Source: Opitutaceae bacterium
GTDB taxonomy: Bacteria > Verrucomicrobiota > Verrucomicrobiia > Opitutales > Opitutaceae
Length of the DNA: 64,000 nt
Reading direction: 5' to 3'
Assembly (NCBI GenBank): GCA_016794625.1
Contig: JAEUGY010000032.1
Span: forward strand, 23,259 to 87,258
This document shows positions 20,112 through 30,217 of this stretch, piece after piece. Position 1 is the first letter of the stretch; every line of letters begins with the position of its first letter. A program made the translations under genes and the position numbers. The notes under the pieces were generated by a model, which was not told the origin of the DNA, did not search any database, and saw only the letters and a program-made list of their open reading frames with translations.

Positions 20112-20930
20112 TTAGCCGGAAGCGCGCGGGCGCCGAACCAGGAGGAACAGCCCTGATACGACCATGACCAGCGAGTAGAGCGTGCCGCGGCTCAGTCCAA
20201 GAACAAGGCTCGCATCCGGTTCCCGGAACTGTTCACAGATGACCCGGGCAATGGCGTAGCCGACCAAGTACTCTCCTGCGAGACGGCCAGGCTGGGTTAA
20301 GGTGATCGAGCTCTTCCAGAAACGCGCCTGCAGGTAGACCAGCAAAACAAGCCCCTCCAAGGCTGCTTCATAAAGTTGGGAAGGATGCCGAGGCGGGATC
20401 AAGGGGAGCGGCATGCCAGGCGAACCACTCTCGGGAAAGATCACCGCCCAGGGTACCGTGGAGATGCGACCCCATAACTCGCCGTTGATGAAGTTCGCGA
20501 TCCGACCGAGCAACAGCCCAATTGGGGCCACGCTGCAGACCAGATCCGACAAGTGCAGAAACGGGATCTTGCGTCTTCTGGCGTACCAGGCGAGGGCAAG
20601 GGTGACTCCGACGAGTCCGCCGTGAAAGGACATGCCGCCCTCCCAGACCCGCACGAGAATCATGGGGTTGGCGGCGACTGAGTCCCATTGATACAAAAGA
20701 AAGTAACCGATTCGGCCGCCGAGGAGGACACCCACGACCAACGCAGCCATGAAGTCGCCCACCTGCTCCTCCGGCAGGCGCGACTTTTGTCGCCTCGCGT
20801 AGCGGACCAAGATCCAGGCCGCGATGACAAAACCCAAAACGTAAGCCAATCCGTAGTACCGGATTCCAATGGTATCCGTGAATCGGAAAAGAAAGGGACT
20901 CCAGTCGTGGATCCAGAACGGCGTGGTCAT
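20112..20930 (-). CDS. lgt: Prolipoprotein diacylglyceryl transferase
   Basis: Inner-membrane enzyme that transfers diacylglycerol to the lipobox Cys of prolipoproteins. The Lgt signature [10 protein letters not shown] is present, as is the conserved [10 protein letters not shown] segment; the protein is hydrophobic throughout, consistent with seven membrane helices. 272 residues from the ATG at 20930. The in-frame extension upstream overlaps the CNNM gene in another frame and is not conserved. It lies ten bases after the CNNM-family gene and is probably co-transcribed with it. Substrates in this window include the lipoproteins at 23.8 and 60.1 kb. Confidence 0.95.
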   Translation of the reverse strand: MTTPFWIHDWSPFLFRFTDTIGIRYYGLAYVLGFVIAAWILVRYARRQKSRLPEEQVGDFMAALVVGVLLGGRIGYFLLYQWDSVAANPMILVRVWEGGMSFHGGLVGVTLALAWYARRRKIPFLHLSDLVCSVAPIGLLLGRIANFINGELWGRISTVPWAVIFPESGSPGMPLPLIPPRHPSQLYEAALEGLVLLVYLQARFWKSSITLTQPGRLAGEYLVGYAIARVICEQFREPDASLVLGLSRGTLYSLVMVVSGLFLLVRRPRASG

Positions 20931-20940
20931 GATGCGATTC

Positions 20941-22026
20941 TCAGGGCTTGGGAGGGGGACTGAACGGTGTGACAGCACCGTCGGCCGGGCGCCGGCCGCG
21001 TGGCTGGCTTTGTCGTTGGAGCTTCGCTCGTGCGAGCTCGCGCATATCGACCGCCACGTCATCCTTTTCGAAGATTTCTCGACCCAGGAGTTGCTCCATG
21101 ACGTCTTCCATGGTGACCACGCCGGACGTCGACCCGAATTCGTCCACCACAACGAGCAACTGTTGGTGTGTCTTGAGGAAGACCTGAAGAGCGTTGGCTG
21201 CCGTCACGGTTTCAGGAATGAAATGCACCTCCTGCATCAAGGACTCGACGGTGACGAGATCCTGGTCGTTGGCCTTGGCTTTCAGCAGGTCGCGCCTCCG
21301 CACGAGTCCAACCACGTCGTCCAGGCTACGACCGAAGACCGGCATACGACCGAAAGGCACATTGGGGTACTCGCGAAACACCTCGTTGATCGTGGCTTGT
21401 TTCCGCAACGCGGTGACGACCGTGCGAGGTGTCATGATCTCGCTCACGCGAACGTCATCCAGAGCGAGAGCGTTTGTGATGATGCTGGACTCGCTGCGGG
21501 TGAGGGTTCCTCGTTGCGCGCCGCGTTCGGCCAGCAGAATGATTTCCTCGTCGGAGTCGTTGGTTTCCTTGGCTGGACCGATAAAGAGTCGAACCACCAG
21601 GTTGCTGACATAGGTCACGGGACGCAGAGCGCGCGTAGCGTACCACATCGGATAGACAAAGTGGGGCTGGAGCGCGCGTCGATAACTGACCCCGATGCTT
21701 TTCGGTAGAACCTCGGCAAAGATCAGGATGATGATGGTGAGCGCGGCCGAAATAGCTCCAAGAGCGGCATCGCCAAACATCCGCGTGGCCAGTCCACCGA
21801 TGATGACCGAGCCCAACGTATTGGCCATCGTGTTCAACGTCAGGATGGTCGAAATGGTCTCTTCCAAGCCGAGTTTCAGGCGTTCAAGCCTTTCCCCACG
21901 TTGAGGTCGCGCTTTCTTCAGAGATTCAATTTCAGCGACCGTGGTGCTGAGGATCAGCGCCTCCGAGAGGGAGCAGATGAAGGATACGCTCACCGTCAGA
22001 ATAATGGCGGTCAAAAGCAGGGTCAT
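20941..22026 (-). CDS. CNNM/HlyC-CorC-like membrane protein with CBS pair
   Basis: Integral membrane DUF21 (CNNM) domain in the first about 190 residues with several hydrophobic helices (MTLLLTAIILTVSVSFICSLSEALIL), followed by a cytoplasmic CBS pair (VSEIMTPRTVVTAL... and ...LLVVVDEFGSTSGVVTMEDVMEQLLG). Relatives are linked to magnesium or cobalt transport and resistance. The C-terminal CorC_HlyC domain is missing; the protein ends with a charged, proline-rich tail (GRRPADGAVTPFSPPPKP). 361 residues, start ATG at 22026. Confidence 0.88.
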   Translation of the reverse strand: MTLLLTAIILTVSVSFICSLSEALILSTTVAEIESLKKARPQRGERLERLKLGLEETISTILTLNTMANTLGSVIIGGLATRMFGDAALGAISAALTIIILIFAEVLPKSIGVSYRRALQPHFVYPMWYATRALRPVTYVSNLVVRLFIGPAKETNDSDEEIILLAERGAQRGTLTRSESSIITNALALDDVRVSEIMTPRTVVTALRKQATINEVFREYPNVPFGRMPVFGRSLDDVVGLVRRRDLLKAKANDQDLVTVESLMQEVHFIPETVTAANALQVFLKTHQQLLVVVDEFGSTSGVVTMEDVMEQLLGREIFEKDDVAVDMRELARAKLQRQSQPRGRRPADGAVTPFSPPPKP

Positions 22027-22044
22027 AACGAGAAGCTTAGGGTG

Positions 22045-22080
22045 CCCCCCGGCGAAGCGACAAGATTTGCCGGGGGTTTT
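22045..22080 (+). terminator. Terminator-like hairpin ahead of gcvT
   Basis: CCCCCGGC pairs with GCCGGGGG and is followed by TTTT on the plus strand, 76 bases upstream of the gcvT ATG. No plus-strand gene lies upstream that would need terminating, so it may be an attenuator in the gcvT leader. No glycine riboswitch core was recognised. Confidence 0.45.
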
Positions 22081-22155
22081 GCTCTTTCTACTCCCTCGCG
22101 TTGATCCACGAATCCTTCTTGCGCCGTCCAAGGTCGTTGGGCCTCATGGTGTGTG

Positions 22156-23256
22156 ATGCAGGCCCCAAGGCGTACGCCGCTTTACGACTTTCATGTCGCC
22201 CACGGAGGGAGAATGGTGGATTTCGCCGGCTGGGAGATGCCGGTGCAATATCGGAGCATCCTCGAGGAGCACAAAGCGGTCCGCCGAACCGCGGGATTGT
22301 TCGATGTGTCCCACATGGGGGAGGTGGAGGTTCGCGGAGCGGATGCGCAAAAATTCCTTAATTTTTTGCTTACTAACGATCTAGGTAAGATGTACCCGGG
22401 TCGAGTTGTCTACTCACCCATGTGCAATCCCGCCGGGGGCGTGGTGGATGACCTCTTGGTCTATCAGAAGAATCAGGAAGAGTACTTTCTTTGCATCAAC
22501 GCTGGAAACATCGAGAAAGATGTGTCGTGGATGCGACTGCAGGCGGCGGGGTTTGAAGTAGAGATTATGAACCGGTCGGACGAGTATGCCCTCGTCGCGG
22601 TGCAGGGCCCCACGGCAGCGAACATCGTTCAATCGGTGACGGGGGCTAAGCTTGGGCTGCTCAAGTATTATCACTTTGTGGAGGCCACCGTCGGCGGGAT
22701 CCATTGCTTGATCAGTCGAACCGGCTACACGGGCGAGGACGGCTTCGAGCTTTATCATGCGGCGGGAGACGCACCAGCCCTCGCTGCGCTCTTGATGGAC
22801 GCCGGCAAAGCGCACGGACTGGAGCTGGCGGGACTCGGCGCGCGGGATTCGCTGCGACTGGAAGCGGGATATCCGCTTTATGGACACGAACTATCCGATG
22901 AAATTTCACCGCTGGCTGCGGGCTTGGCCTGGACCGTCAAGCTGACAAAGGGCGGGGACTTTGTCGGTCGGGAAAGTCTAGAACGGGAACGGACGCAAGG
23001 CTCCGTCGGGCGCGTGCTGCACTTTCGAACCGGCGATCGTCGCATCGCGAGAGCGGAGACCCCGGTGCTCACGGCGGAAGGAGTGCGGGTTGGCCGCGTG
23101 CTTTCCGGCACGTTGTCGCCCATGTTGAATGAGGCAATCGGGTCCGTCTGGGTTCAGACGGCGGCGACGGACTCACCCCTTTTCGTGGATCTCCGCGGTG
23201 CGCTGGTGCGATTGGTGATCACGCGTCCGCCTTTTGTTGTTTTGAAGCGAACTTAA
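22156..23256 (+). CDS. gcvT: Glycine cleavage system T protein (aminomethyltransferase)
   Basis: Transfers the methylene group from aminomethyl-lipoyl GcvH to tetrahydrofolate, releasing ammonia. Typical N terminus RRTPLYDFHVAHGGRMVDFAGWEMPVQYRSILEEHKAVR, then LFDVSHMGEVEVRG, SRTGYTGEDGFELY and LGARDSLRLEAGYPLYGHEL. 366 residues, full length. The start is the ATG at 22156; a GTG codon immediately before it is also possible. gcvH follows after 18 bases, but gcvP is not in the window, so the P protein must be encoded elsewhere. Confidence 0.96.
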   Translation: MQAPRRTPLYDFHVAHGGRMVDFAGWEMPVQYRSILEEHKAVRRTAGLFDVSHMGEVEVRGADAQKFLNFLLTNDLGKMYPGRVVYSPMCNPAGGVVDDLLVYQKNQEEYFLCINAGNIEKDVSWMRLQAAGFEVEIMNRSDEYALVAVQGPTAANIVQSVTGAKLGLLKYYHFVEATVGGIHCLISRTGYTGEDGFELYHAAGDAPALAALLMDAGKAHGLELAGLGARDSLRLEAGYPLYGHELSDEISPLAAGLAWTVKLTKGGDFVGRESLERERTQGSVGRVLHFRTGDRRIARAETPVLTAEGVRVGRVLSGTLSPMLNEAIGSVWVQTAATDSPLFVDLRGALVRLVITRPPFVVLKRT

Positions 23257-23274
23257 ACTCGTTTTTCTGAGCCC

Positions 23275-23655
23275 ATGAGCCAAATCCCAGCTGACCTCCG
23301 TTATGCCAAGTCGCACGAATGGGTACGTGCCGAAGCCGATGGGAGTGTGACCGTTGGCATTACCGATTATGCCCAAAACTCCCTGGGCGACATCACTTAC
23401 GTCCAACTACCGAAAGTTGGGACGGCCCTGGCGGCCGGAGCCGTGTTTGGGGTGGTGGAGAGTGTCAAAGCGGCCTCGGATCTGTACACTCCGGTGGCCG
23501 GGGTCGTGTTGGCAGCCAATGCGAACTTGGAGCAATCGCCCGAGACCGTGAACAAGGATCCCTTCCACGAAGGCTGGATGATACGGATCCAGCCGACGAC
23601 GGCGGTTCCGAGCGAGCTATTGGACGCGACCGCTTACGCCGCTCTCACGCGCTAA
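23275..23655 (+). CDS. gcvH: Glycine cleavage system H protein
   Basis: Lipoyl carrier that shuttles the aminomethyl group between GcvP, GcvT and the L protein. 126 residues, normal length. The lipoylated Lys is in FGVVESVKAASDLYTPVAG, and the N terminus (IPADLRYAKSHEWVR) and ITDYAQNSLGDITYVQLPKVG are typical. Directly downstream of gcvT on the same strand. No terminator is obvious in the 115 bases before the efflux adaptor gene. Confidence 0.97.
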   Translation: MSQIPADLRYAKSHEWVRAEADGSVTVGITDYAQNSLGDITYVQLPKVGTALAAGAVFGVVESVKAASDLYTPVAGVVLAANANLEQSPETVNKDPFHEGWMIRIQPTTAVPSELLDATAYAALTR

Positions 23656-23770
23656 CCGGCGGTTTGACTAGGGCGCGTTGGTGCGAACCGCGCGAATCTG
23701 GGATATTCGCGAGGAAATCCAGCATTCACGCTTTTCCTGACGCTCACATGGCGTTAGGTTTTCCTCGTCT

Positions 23771-24886
23771 ATGGTTCTGAAGTGTACCCTGTTCCCCTTT
23801 GGCTTGGTTCTTTTGGCGGTGTCTTTTGCCACCGGTTGCGCGAAGAAAGACGCGCCGCCCACGACCACGAGAGCAGGAGGGCGAAGCAATCAGATTCAGC
23901 CGGTCGAGGTCACCTCTGTCGTCAGGCGCGATCTCGCGGAAACACTGACGGTGGTCGGATCCGTGGCCTCGAACGAATCGGCGGAAATGCGGGCCGAAAT
24001 TTCGGGGTTGGTCCGGGGCATTTTTTTTGAGGAAGGGCAGGTCATTAAAAAAGGAGATGTGCTGGTCAAAATTGATGATGCCGAGATTCGGGCGCAGCTC
24101 GCGCAGGCCCAGGCCCGTTTTCAACTGACCCAGCTGAGTCTCGAACGGGCGGAGAATCTGAGGAAAACGCAGTCGACCACGCAGGCGGAGTATGACCGGG
24201 CCCGGACCGAGTTTGCCTCCGCGAAAGCCGATCTGGCGGTTCTCAATCTTCGATTGGAGAAGACGGAAATCAAGGCTCCCTTCGATGGCATCGTAGGCGC
24301 GCGTTCGTTGTCGCCTGGGGACTACGTGACGAGTCAGTCGGCGATTACCACCATCGATGACCTTTCGCGATTGAAGATCGAATTTCAGATGCCCGAACGC
24401 TATCTGTCCAAGGTCAAACCGGGCACCCGGATTTCGGTCGCTTCGCGGTCGATTGAAGCAGGACGGCTGGTCCAGGGAGAAGTCTACTTTGTGAGCTCGA
24501 TGATCGATCGTGCCACCCGGTCCAGTGTGGTTAAAGGGCTGCTTGAGTCGCCACCCCCCAGCTTGAAGCCCGGCATGTTTGCGAACATCGAGGTGATTTT
24601 GGATGTCAGGCATCAGGTCCTTGCCGTGCCGGAAGGCGCCGTGTTGACCACCACCAATGGCACTACGTTGATTGTGGTCAAAGGAGCCGAGGGCGACAAG
24701 TCGGCAGAGTTTGTCGCCGTGCGGCTCGGTCTCCGGGCGCGAGGACTTGTGGAGGTGATTCCAATCAAGGGCACATTGAATGAAACCTCCTCGATTGTGG
24801 CTTCGGGGGTCGGCGGCTTGATCCTCTTTCCCGGAGCTAAACTCGACCCCCGACCTCTCAAAGAGGAGTTTCGGCTGTCTGAGTAG
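23771..24886 (+). CDS. RND efflux periplasmic adaptor (lipoprotein)
   Basis: Membrane-fusion protein of a tripartite efflux pump. A lipoprotein signal peptide with lipobox ATGC (Cys 23) is followed by the barrel-sandwich/lipoyl half (EISGLVRGIFFEEGQVIKKGDVLVKIDD), an alpha-hairpin (IRAQLAQAQARFQLTQLSLERAENLRKTQSTTQAEYDRARTEFASAKADL), the second lipoyl half (EIKAPFDGIVGARSLSPGDYV) and a beta-barrel. 371 residues. It precedes the RND permease by 56 bases and should form the inner-membrane part with it. Confidence 0.92.
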   Translation: MVLKCTLFPFGLVLLAVSFATGCAKKDAPPTTTRAGGRSNQIQPVEVTSVVRRDLAETLTVVGSVASNESAEMRAEISGLVRGIFFEEGQVIKKGDVLVKIDDAEIRAQLAQAQARFQLTQLSLERAENLRKTQSTTQAEYDRARTEFASAKADLAVLNLRLEKTEIKAPFDGIVGARSLSPGDYVTSQSAITTIDDLSRLKIEFQMPERYLSKVKPGTRISVASRSIEAGRLVQGEVYFVSSMIDRATRSSVVKGLLESPPPSLKPGMFANIEVILDVRHQVLAVPEGAVLTTTNGTTLIVVKGAEGDKSAEFVAVRLGLRARGLVEVIPIKGTLNETSSIVASGVGGLILFPGAKLDPRPLKEEFRLSE

Positions 24887-24942
24887 CCTTTGGATCAGCG
24901 GATTCCGCGCCGTGCCGGCCCTTCCTCCCACCTGATTGTGTC

Positions 24943-27900
24943 ATGATTCTTTCCGATCTCTCCATCAAGCGGCCCGTCATCTGCCTCGTCGCATCGATCC
25001 TGATTCTGTTGGTGGGCGGTTTGGCCTTTCGCGATCTGCCCGTGCGGGAGTATCCGGTGACCGACGCTCCGGTGATCTCCGTGGAGACGTCCTACCCTGG
25101 CGCGTCAGCCGAAGTGGTGGAATCCAAGATCACGGAGCCGTTGGAGAAGGAGCTTTCGGCCATCGATGGAATCCGTCTGATGCGGTCCACCTCGGCGGAA
25201 GAGCAGTCAAGGATCAGTCTTGAGTTCAACCTCAACCGAAATCTCGACGAGGCCGCGAATGACGTGCGTGATCGCGTGGGACGGGCGCGCAACAATCTAC
25301 CGCAAGAGGCGCGTGAATCCCAGGTGTCCAAAGTCGAGGCGGACTCCAGTCCGATTCTCTCGATGTCGTTCACCTCCGAGCGCTATTCGAGGCTTGAGCT
25401 TTACGACTTCGCGGATCGCTTTGCGGTGCAGCGGATACAAACCGTTCCCGGCGTGGGGTCGGTCAACATCCGTGGTCCGCGCTACTCGATGCGTATGTGG
25501 GTGGATTCCGATCGCCTCGCCGCCTATGCGCTCACGGTTGCCGACATTGAGGCGGCGCTGCGACAGCAGAATGTGGAGATTCCCGGCGGCCGGATCGAAT
25601 CGGTCTCGCGGGAATTCACCGTCCGCGTGCAGGGCAACATGGCCGAGGTTTCAGATTTTGAAAACTTGGTTCTGGCATCGCGGGGAGGGTACCAGATCAA
25701 GTTCACGGATATCGGGCGCGTGGAGCTGGGAGGTGGAATCAACGACGCCCGCAGCGTCTCGTTTTTCAAAGGCACGCCTTCGGTGGGCGTCCAAGTGATC
25801 CGGCAATCGCAGGCGAACCTGCTCGATGTGGCCAATGCGATCAAGGCACTGGTTCCCTCCATTCAAAAGGAACTGCCCGAGGGCGTCGACCTCACCATCA
25901 GCTACGATACGAGCGTGTTCGTGGATCGCTCGGTCAAGGAAGTGTATCAGACCCTGATCGAGGCGACCATCCTGGTCATCCTGGTCTTGTTTGTCTTTCT
26001 GCGGGACTGGCGGGCCACCTTGATTCCGCTGCTGGCGATTCCGGTTTCGATTGTGGGTGCGTTCGCGGTGATGAGCTGGCTGGGTTTCACACTCAACGTG
26101 CTCACGTTGCTGGCTCTCGTTCTCGCGGTCGGGCTTGTCGTGGATGACGCGATCGTGATGTTGGAGAACATCTATCGACGGATCGAGGAGGGTGAACGGC
26201 CCATTCATGCAGCGGTCCACGGAGCACGGCAGGTGGCTTTCGCCGTCATCGCGACCACGCTCACGCTCGCAGCCGTGTTTGTGCCGGTGGCCTTCCAGTC
26301 AGGACAGACCGGCCGGCTGTTCTATGAGTTCGGATTCACTCTCGCGATCGCGGTGCTCGTCTCCGCCTTCGTTGCGCTGACGTTGACGCCGATGTTGTGC
26401 TCGCGACTGCTCACGGCAAAACGACGGGCCGACGGCACCTCGCAGCACCCATGGGCCTACCGGGTGACAGAACCCTTTTTTGCGGGGATGAACCGGATGT
26501 ATGCCCGCCTCCTGCAGGCGTCGCTTCGTGCGAAGACGGCCGTTTTGCTGGGCGCCCTGGTGTTCTCCTGCGTGGGGCCGTGGCTTTATCTCAAGCTTCA
26601 ACGGGAACTGATCCCCATCGAGGACCGTGGTATCTTCACCGCCCAGTTCATACCGCCCGTAGGATCCACTCCGCTTTACTCGGTCACGTACTCGCGGGAA
26701 ATGGAACGCATGATTCTCGAAATCCCAGAGATCGACCGGACTTTTCACCGCGGGGGAGAAGGCAGGGCGTTCATCTTCGCTACGCTCAAGCCGTGGGAGG
26801 AGCGGAAGCGCAAGACGCAGGATGTCATCAATGAGATGCGGGGAAAGTTTGCCGCCAATATTACGGGTGGGCAGGCTTTTCCCGCTCCCGTGAGACCCTT
26901 GGGAAGTCGACGCGACACGGCCGGCATGCAGATGGTCTTACAAGGGGCGGACTTTCCGACCCTCCAGCGCATTGGCGCGCAGTTCCTCGAAGAAATGCGC
27001 AAGAGCGGGATTTTCCTGCAGCCGCGCCTCGATCCGCAACCGACCAAGCCGCAGCTTTTGGTGCGGATCGACCGGGCCAAAGCCGCCGATCTGAAGGTGC
27101 CGGTGATCGACATAGCCAACACCCTGGAAACGTTGTTGGGTGGCAAACGAGTCACTCAATTCCAGCGCGGCAATCAGCAGTACGACGTACTGGTGCGGGT
27201 GGAGGATGAAAAGCGCGCCACCCCATCCGACCTGGGCAAACTGTATGTGCGTTCCCGCGACGGCCTGTTGATCCAGCTCGCCAATCTCGTTTCCTACGAG
27301 GAGAGCGTCGTGCCCGAGAGCTATCCGCACCTCAACCGCCTCCGTTCGGTCACGGTTTCGGGTCAATTGGCCACAGGCAAGGCCATGAGCGATGGCATGG
27401 CCTTCCTGGAAGCACGGGCGAAGGAGCTGCTGCCTGCCGGATATCGGTACACGTGGGACGGAGAGACGCGCGATTTCGTCGAGAGTGCCAGTGACACCTA
27501 TATGCTGTTCGGTCTGGCGCTGGTGTTTACGTTTTTGATCCTGGCGGCGCAGTTCGAATCATGGATTCATCCGGTCACGATCTTCTCTGCGATCATTCTC
27601 GCAGTGTCGGGAGGTCTGATCGTCCTTTACTGCACGCGATTCTGGGGGCCCGCCATGACGGACAATCTCTTCGCCCGTTTCGGCGTCATCATGCTGATCG
27701 GACTTGTTTCCAAAAACGGCATCTTGATCGTGGAATTCGCGAACGAACTTCAGCTCCACGGCAAGAGTGCGTTTGATGCCGCCTATGAGGCGGCGACGCT
27801 CCGTTTTCGGCCGATTCTCATGACGTCGATCGCCACGGTTTTGGGTGCGGTTCCGATTGCCTTTGCCACCGGAGCTGGAGCCGAGACCCGCAATCCGATG

Positions 27901-28092
27901 GGGTTGGTCATTGTGGGCGGACTCACCCTGGCAACCGCGATTTCACTCTTCGTTGTTCCGATTGTCTATATCGTGATTGATCGGCTGGTGATGAAGGTGA
28001 CCGGCCACGGGAGTGCGCACGGTCTGAAAAAGGCGCAGGAGATCGAGCGGGAGACTGCCCAGGAGCGTCTTGAGCCGAGTCTGGCCAAGTAG
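24943..28092 (+). CDS. RND family efflux permease (AcrB/MexF-like HAE-1)
   Basis: Proton-driven drug or hydrophobe exporter, 1049 residues with the usual 12-helix, two-porter-domain layout. The N-terminal KRPVICLVASILILLVGG helix, the proton-relay Asp pair in GLVVDDAIVMLENIYRR (helix 4) and the second-half counterpart SKNGILIVEFANEL (helix 10, with the conserved Lys) are visible. Paired with the adaptor gene upstream. No TolC-like gene follows, so the pump must borrow an outer-membrane channel. Substrates are unknown. Confidence 0.95.
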   Translation: MILSDLSIKRPVICLVASILILLVGGLAFRDLPVREYPVTDAPVISVETSYPGASAEVVESKITEPLEKELSAIDGIRLMRSTSAEEQSRISLEFNLNRNLDEAANDVRDRVGRARNNLPQEARESQVSKVEADSSPILSMSFTSERYSRLELYDFADRFAVQRIQTVPGVGSVNIRGPRYSMRMWVDSDRLAAYALTVADIEAALRQQNVEIPGGRIESVSREFTVRVQGNMAEVSDFENLVLASRGGYQIKFTDIGRVELGGGINDARSVSFFKGTPSVGVQVIRQSQANLLDVANAIKALVPSIQKELPEGVDLTISYDTSVFVDRSVKEVYQTLIEATILVILVLFVFLRDWRATLIPLLAIPVSIVGAFAVMSWLGFTLNVLTLLALVLAVGLVVDDAIVMLENIYRRIEEGERPIHAAVHGARQVAFAVIATTLTLAAVFVPVAFQSGQTGRLFYEFGFTLAIAVLVSAFVALTLTPMLCSRLLTAKRRADGTSQHPWAYRVTEPFFAGMNRMYARLLQASLRAKTAVLLGALVFSCVGPWLYLKLQRELIPIEDRGIFTAQFIPPVGSTPLYSVTYSREMERMILEIPEIDRTFHRGGEGRAFIFATLKPWEERKRKTQDVINEMRGKFAANITGGQAFPAPVRPLGSRRDTAGMQMVLQGADFPTLQRIGAQFLEEMRKSGIFLQPRLDPQPTKPQLLVRIDRAKAADLKVPVIDIANTLETLLGGKRVTQFQRGNQQYDVLVRVEDEKRATPSDLGKLYVRSRDGLLIQLANLVSYEESVVPESYPHLNRLRSVTVSGQLATGKAMSDGMAFLEARAKELLPAGYRYTWDGETRDFVESASDTYMLFGLALVFTFLILAAQFESWIHPVTIFSAIILAVSGGLIVLYCTRFWGPAMTDNLFARFGVIMLIGLVSKNGILIVEFANELQLHGKSAFDAAYEAATLRFRPILMTSIATVLGAVPIAFATGAGAETRNPMGLVIVGGLTLATAISLFVVPIVYIVIDRLVMKVTGHGSAHGLKKAQEIERETAQERLEPSLAK

Positions 28093-28190
28093 TACTCCCG
28101 CACCGTCTGATCGGCATTGAGCGGCTGGACTCGGGCAGCCCAGTCCCGCGAGCGCTGAAACCGTCTCCGCGCTCGACGGGCAACCAAGCA

Positions 28191-30008
28191 TCAGGCTTTA
28201 CCCGAGCGCTCAAACTTCCGGCGTTCGGTCGAGCTGAGGATGCGCTTGCGCAGGCGCAGACTCTTCGGCGTGACTTCCACGAATTCATCCGCGGCGATGT
28301 ATTCGATTGCGCGCTCCAGCGATAGTTTGGTGGGAGGAGTGAGCTGAACGCCTTTGCCTTCACCCTGGGATCGGAAGTTGGTCAGCTGCTTTGCCCGGAC
28401 GGCGTTGACCTGGATGTCTTCGTTACGCGGATTTTCACCCACGATCATGCCTTCATAGACTTCTTCACCTGGGCCGACGAAGAGCTTCCCGCGCTCCTGG
28501 ACCATCTCCAGGGCGTAGGCGGTGGTCACGCCAGGGTCGGTGGCCATGATGGTTCCGGTCAAGCGCGTCAGCACCTCACCAGCATACGGAGCGTACTCCT
28601 TGAACAAATGGCTCATGACTCCGCGACCACTGGTCGCGTTGACCACATCGATTTCCAGACCGATGAGGCCACGGGTAGTGATGGTCGCCTCGATCATGGT
28701 CGAGTGTGCCATCTTTTCCATGTTGGTGAGAAGGCCTTTGCGGTTCGCCAGATTCTGCATGATGGATCCGACGCACTCATCGGGAACCTCGATCCAAACC
28801 GTTTCGTACGGTTCCAGGCGTTGACCGTTTTCGTGGCGCTCGATCACGGTGGGTCGCGAGACGAGCAGCTCAAATCCTTCGCGACGCATCGTTTCGACCA
28901 GCACCGCGATCTGCATCGCGCCGCGAGCCTTTACGTTGTAGACACCCGCCTTGTCGCTGTCGTCGACATAAATGGAAACATTGGTTTTCAGCTCGCGGAA
29001 GAGCCGATCCCGGAGCTGACGGGACGTCACCAGTTTGCCTTCTTTACCGACCAACGGACCGTCGTTCACGCAGAACTGCATCTCCAGCGTGGGAGGATCG
29101 ATTTGAGTGAAGGGAAGGGCATGCCCTGCTTCGTCAGCCGTGAGGGTGTCACCAATATCGACGTCTTCAAAACCCGACAGACCGACGATGTTGCCTGCAA
29201 CTGCGGTGTCTGTTTCCCGGGTTCCAAGACCGGTGAATTCGAACACCTTGCTGATCTTGGCCCGGATGCGTTTTGAATCCGAGTGACGGATGACGAAGAC
29301 GTTGTCTCCAATCCGTGCGGTACCGCCCAAAATCTTTCCGACTGCGATACGGCCGACGTAGTCGCTCCAGTCAATGTTCGAGACCAGCATGTGGAAGGGC
29401 TCGTTTGGCTTGGCGAAGGGAGGCGGTACGTGATCGAGCACCGTTTCGAACAGCGGAGTCATGTCCTTTTTCTCCTCGCCGAGGTGGTACATCATGTACC
29501 CGTCCCGACCGGAGCCGTACACGACCGGGGCGTCAAACTGCTCCTCGGTGGCGTTGAGTTCCAGGAGGAGCTCAAGGACCTTGTCATACATTTTCTTCGG
29601 GTCGGCATTCTCACGATCGATCTTGTTGATCACGATGACGACCTTAAGACCGTGGCCCAGCGCCTTGCGCAGCACAAAGCGAGTCTGGGCTTGAGGACCA
29701 TCGTAGGCATCCACCACCAAAAGCACGCCATCGACCATGCGCAGCGCGCGTTCGACTTCGCCGCCGAAGTCGGCGTGCCCTGGGGTGTCGACAATGTTGA
29801 TCGTCTTGTCCCGCCAGTGCACCGAGGTGTTCTTGGCCTTGATGGTGATGCCCTTCTCTTTCTCGAGGTCCATGGAGTCCATGGCGCGCTCCTCGATGTG
29901 CTGGTTGGCACGATAAACGCCACCTTCCTTGAGGAGCTTGTCGACGAGGGTGGTCTTCCCATGGTCGACGTGGGCAATGATGGCGATGTTACGGATGTTC
30001 TGGTTCAT
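28191..30008 (-). CDS. typA: Ribosome-associated GTPase TypA/BipA
   Basis: Translational GTPase involved in 50S assembly and stress or cold adaptation. G1 [16 protein letters not shown]2 region with [13 protein letters not shown]3 [17 protein letters not shown]4 NKIDRENAD, then domains II, III and V and the BipA-specific C-terminal domain ([40 protein letters not shown]). 605 residues from the ATG at 30008 ([18 protein letters not shown]); the open frame further upstream runs towards the terminator and is not conserved. Convergent with the RND permease. Confidence 0.96.
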   Translation of the reverse strand: MNQNIRNIAIIAHVDHGKTTLVDKLLKEGGVYRANQHIEERAMDSMDLEKEKGITIKAKNTSVHWRDKTINIVDTPGHADFGGEVERALRMVDGVLLVVDAYDGPQAQTRFVLRKALGHGLKVVIVINKIDRENADPKKMYDKVLELLLELNATEEQFDAPVVYGSGRDGYMMYHLGEEKKDMTPLFETVLDHVPPPFAKPNEPFHMLVSNIDWSDYVGRIAVGKILGGTARIGDNVFVIRHSDSKRIRAKISKVFEFTGLGTRETDTAVAGNIVGLSGFEDVDIGDTLTADEAGHALPFTQIDPPTLEMQFCVNDGPLVGKEGKLVTSRQLRDRLFRELKTNVSIYVDDSDKAGVYNVKARGAMQIAVLVETMRREGFELLVSRPTVIERHENGQRLEPYETVWIEVPDECVGSIMQNLANRKGLLTNMEKMAHSTMIEATITTRGLIGLEIDVVNATSGRGVMSHLFKEYAPYAGEVLTRLTGTIMATDPGVTTAYALEMVQERGKLFVGPGEEVYEGMIVGENPRNEDIQVNAVRAKQLTNFRSQGEGKGVQLTPPTKLSLERAIEYIAADEFVEVTPKSLRLRKRILSSTERRKFERSGKA

Positions 30009-30178
30009 GGCGCTCGGCACGTAAGTGCGTGTTGAAAAACCTTGCACCGTGCCGTCCGCGCCGGGCGATGGCAAGGACGAAGCCTGTTGCAGATGAGTCA
30101 CGCGGAGAGGGGTGGCCTTCAGGGCGTTTCCCGCTTCGGGTCATTGCTGTCGGAAGTCGATGGCATCAAGCGATCTTG

Positions 30179-30217
30179 GAAAAAAAGAAGGCCCCGGGAC
30201 CTTGCGGTCCCGGGGCC
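30179..30217 (-). terminator. Strong Rho-independent terminator upstream of typA
   Basis: On the minus strand, GGCCCCGGGACC pairs perfectly over 12 bp with GGTCCCGGGGCC around a GCAA loop and is followed by TTC and a T7 run. No protein gene ends here; the nearest is typA, which starts 170 bases downstream. The terminator therefore implies a minus-strand non-coding transcript arriving from higher coordinates, or an attenuator in a very long typA leader. Confidence 0.85.

Noticed and set aside
22027..22155. Glycine riboswitch upstream of gcvT
   Set aside because: The leader is only about 130 bases, and the conserved aptamer core was not recognised.
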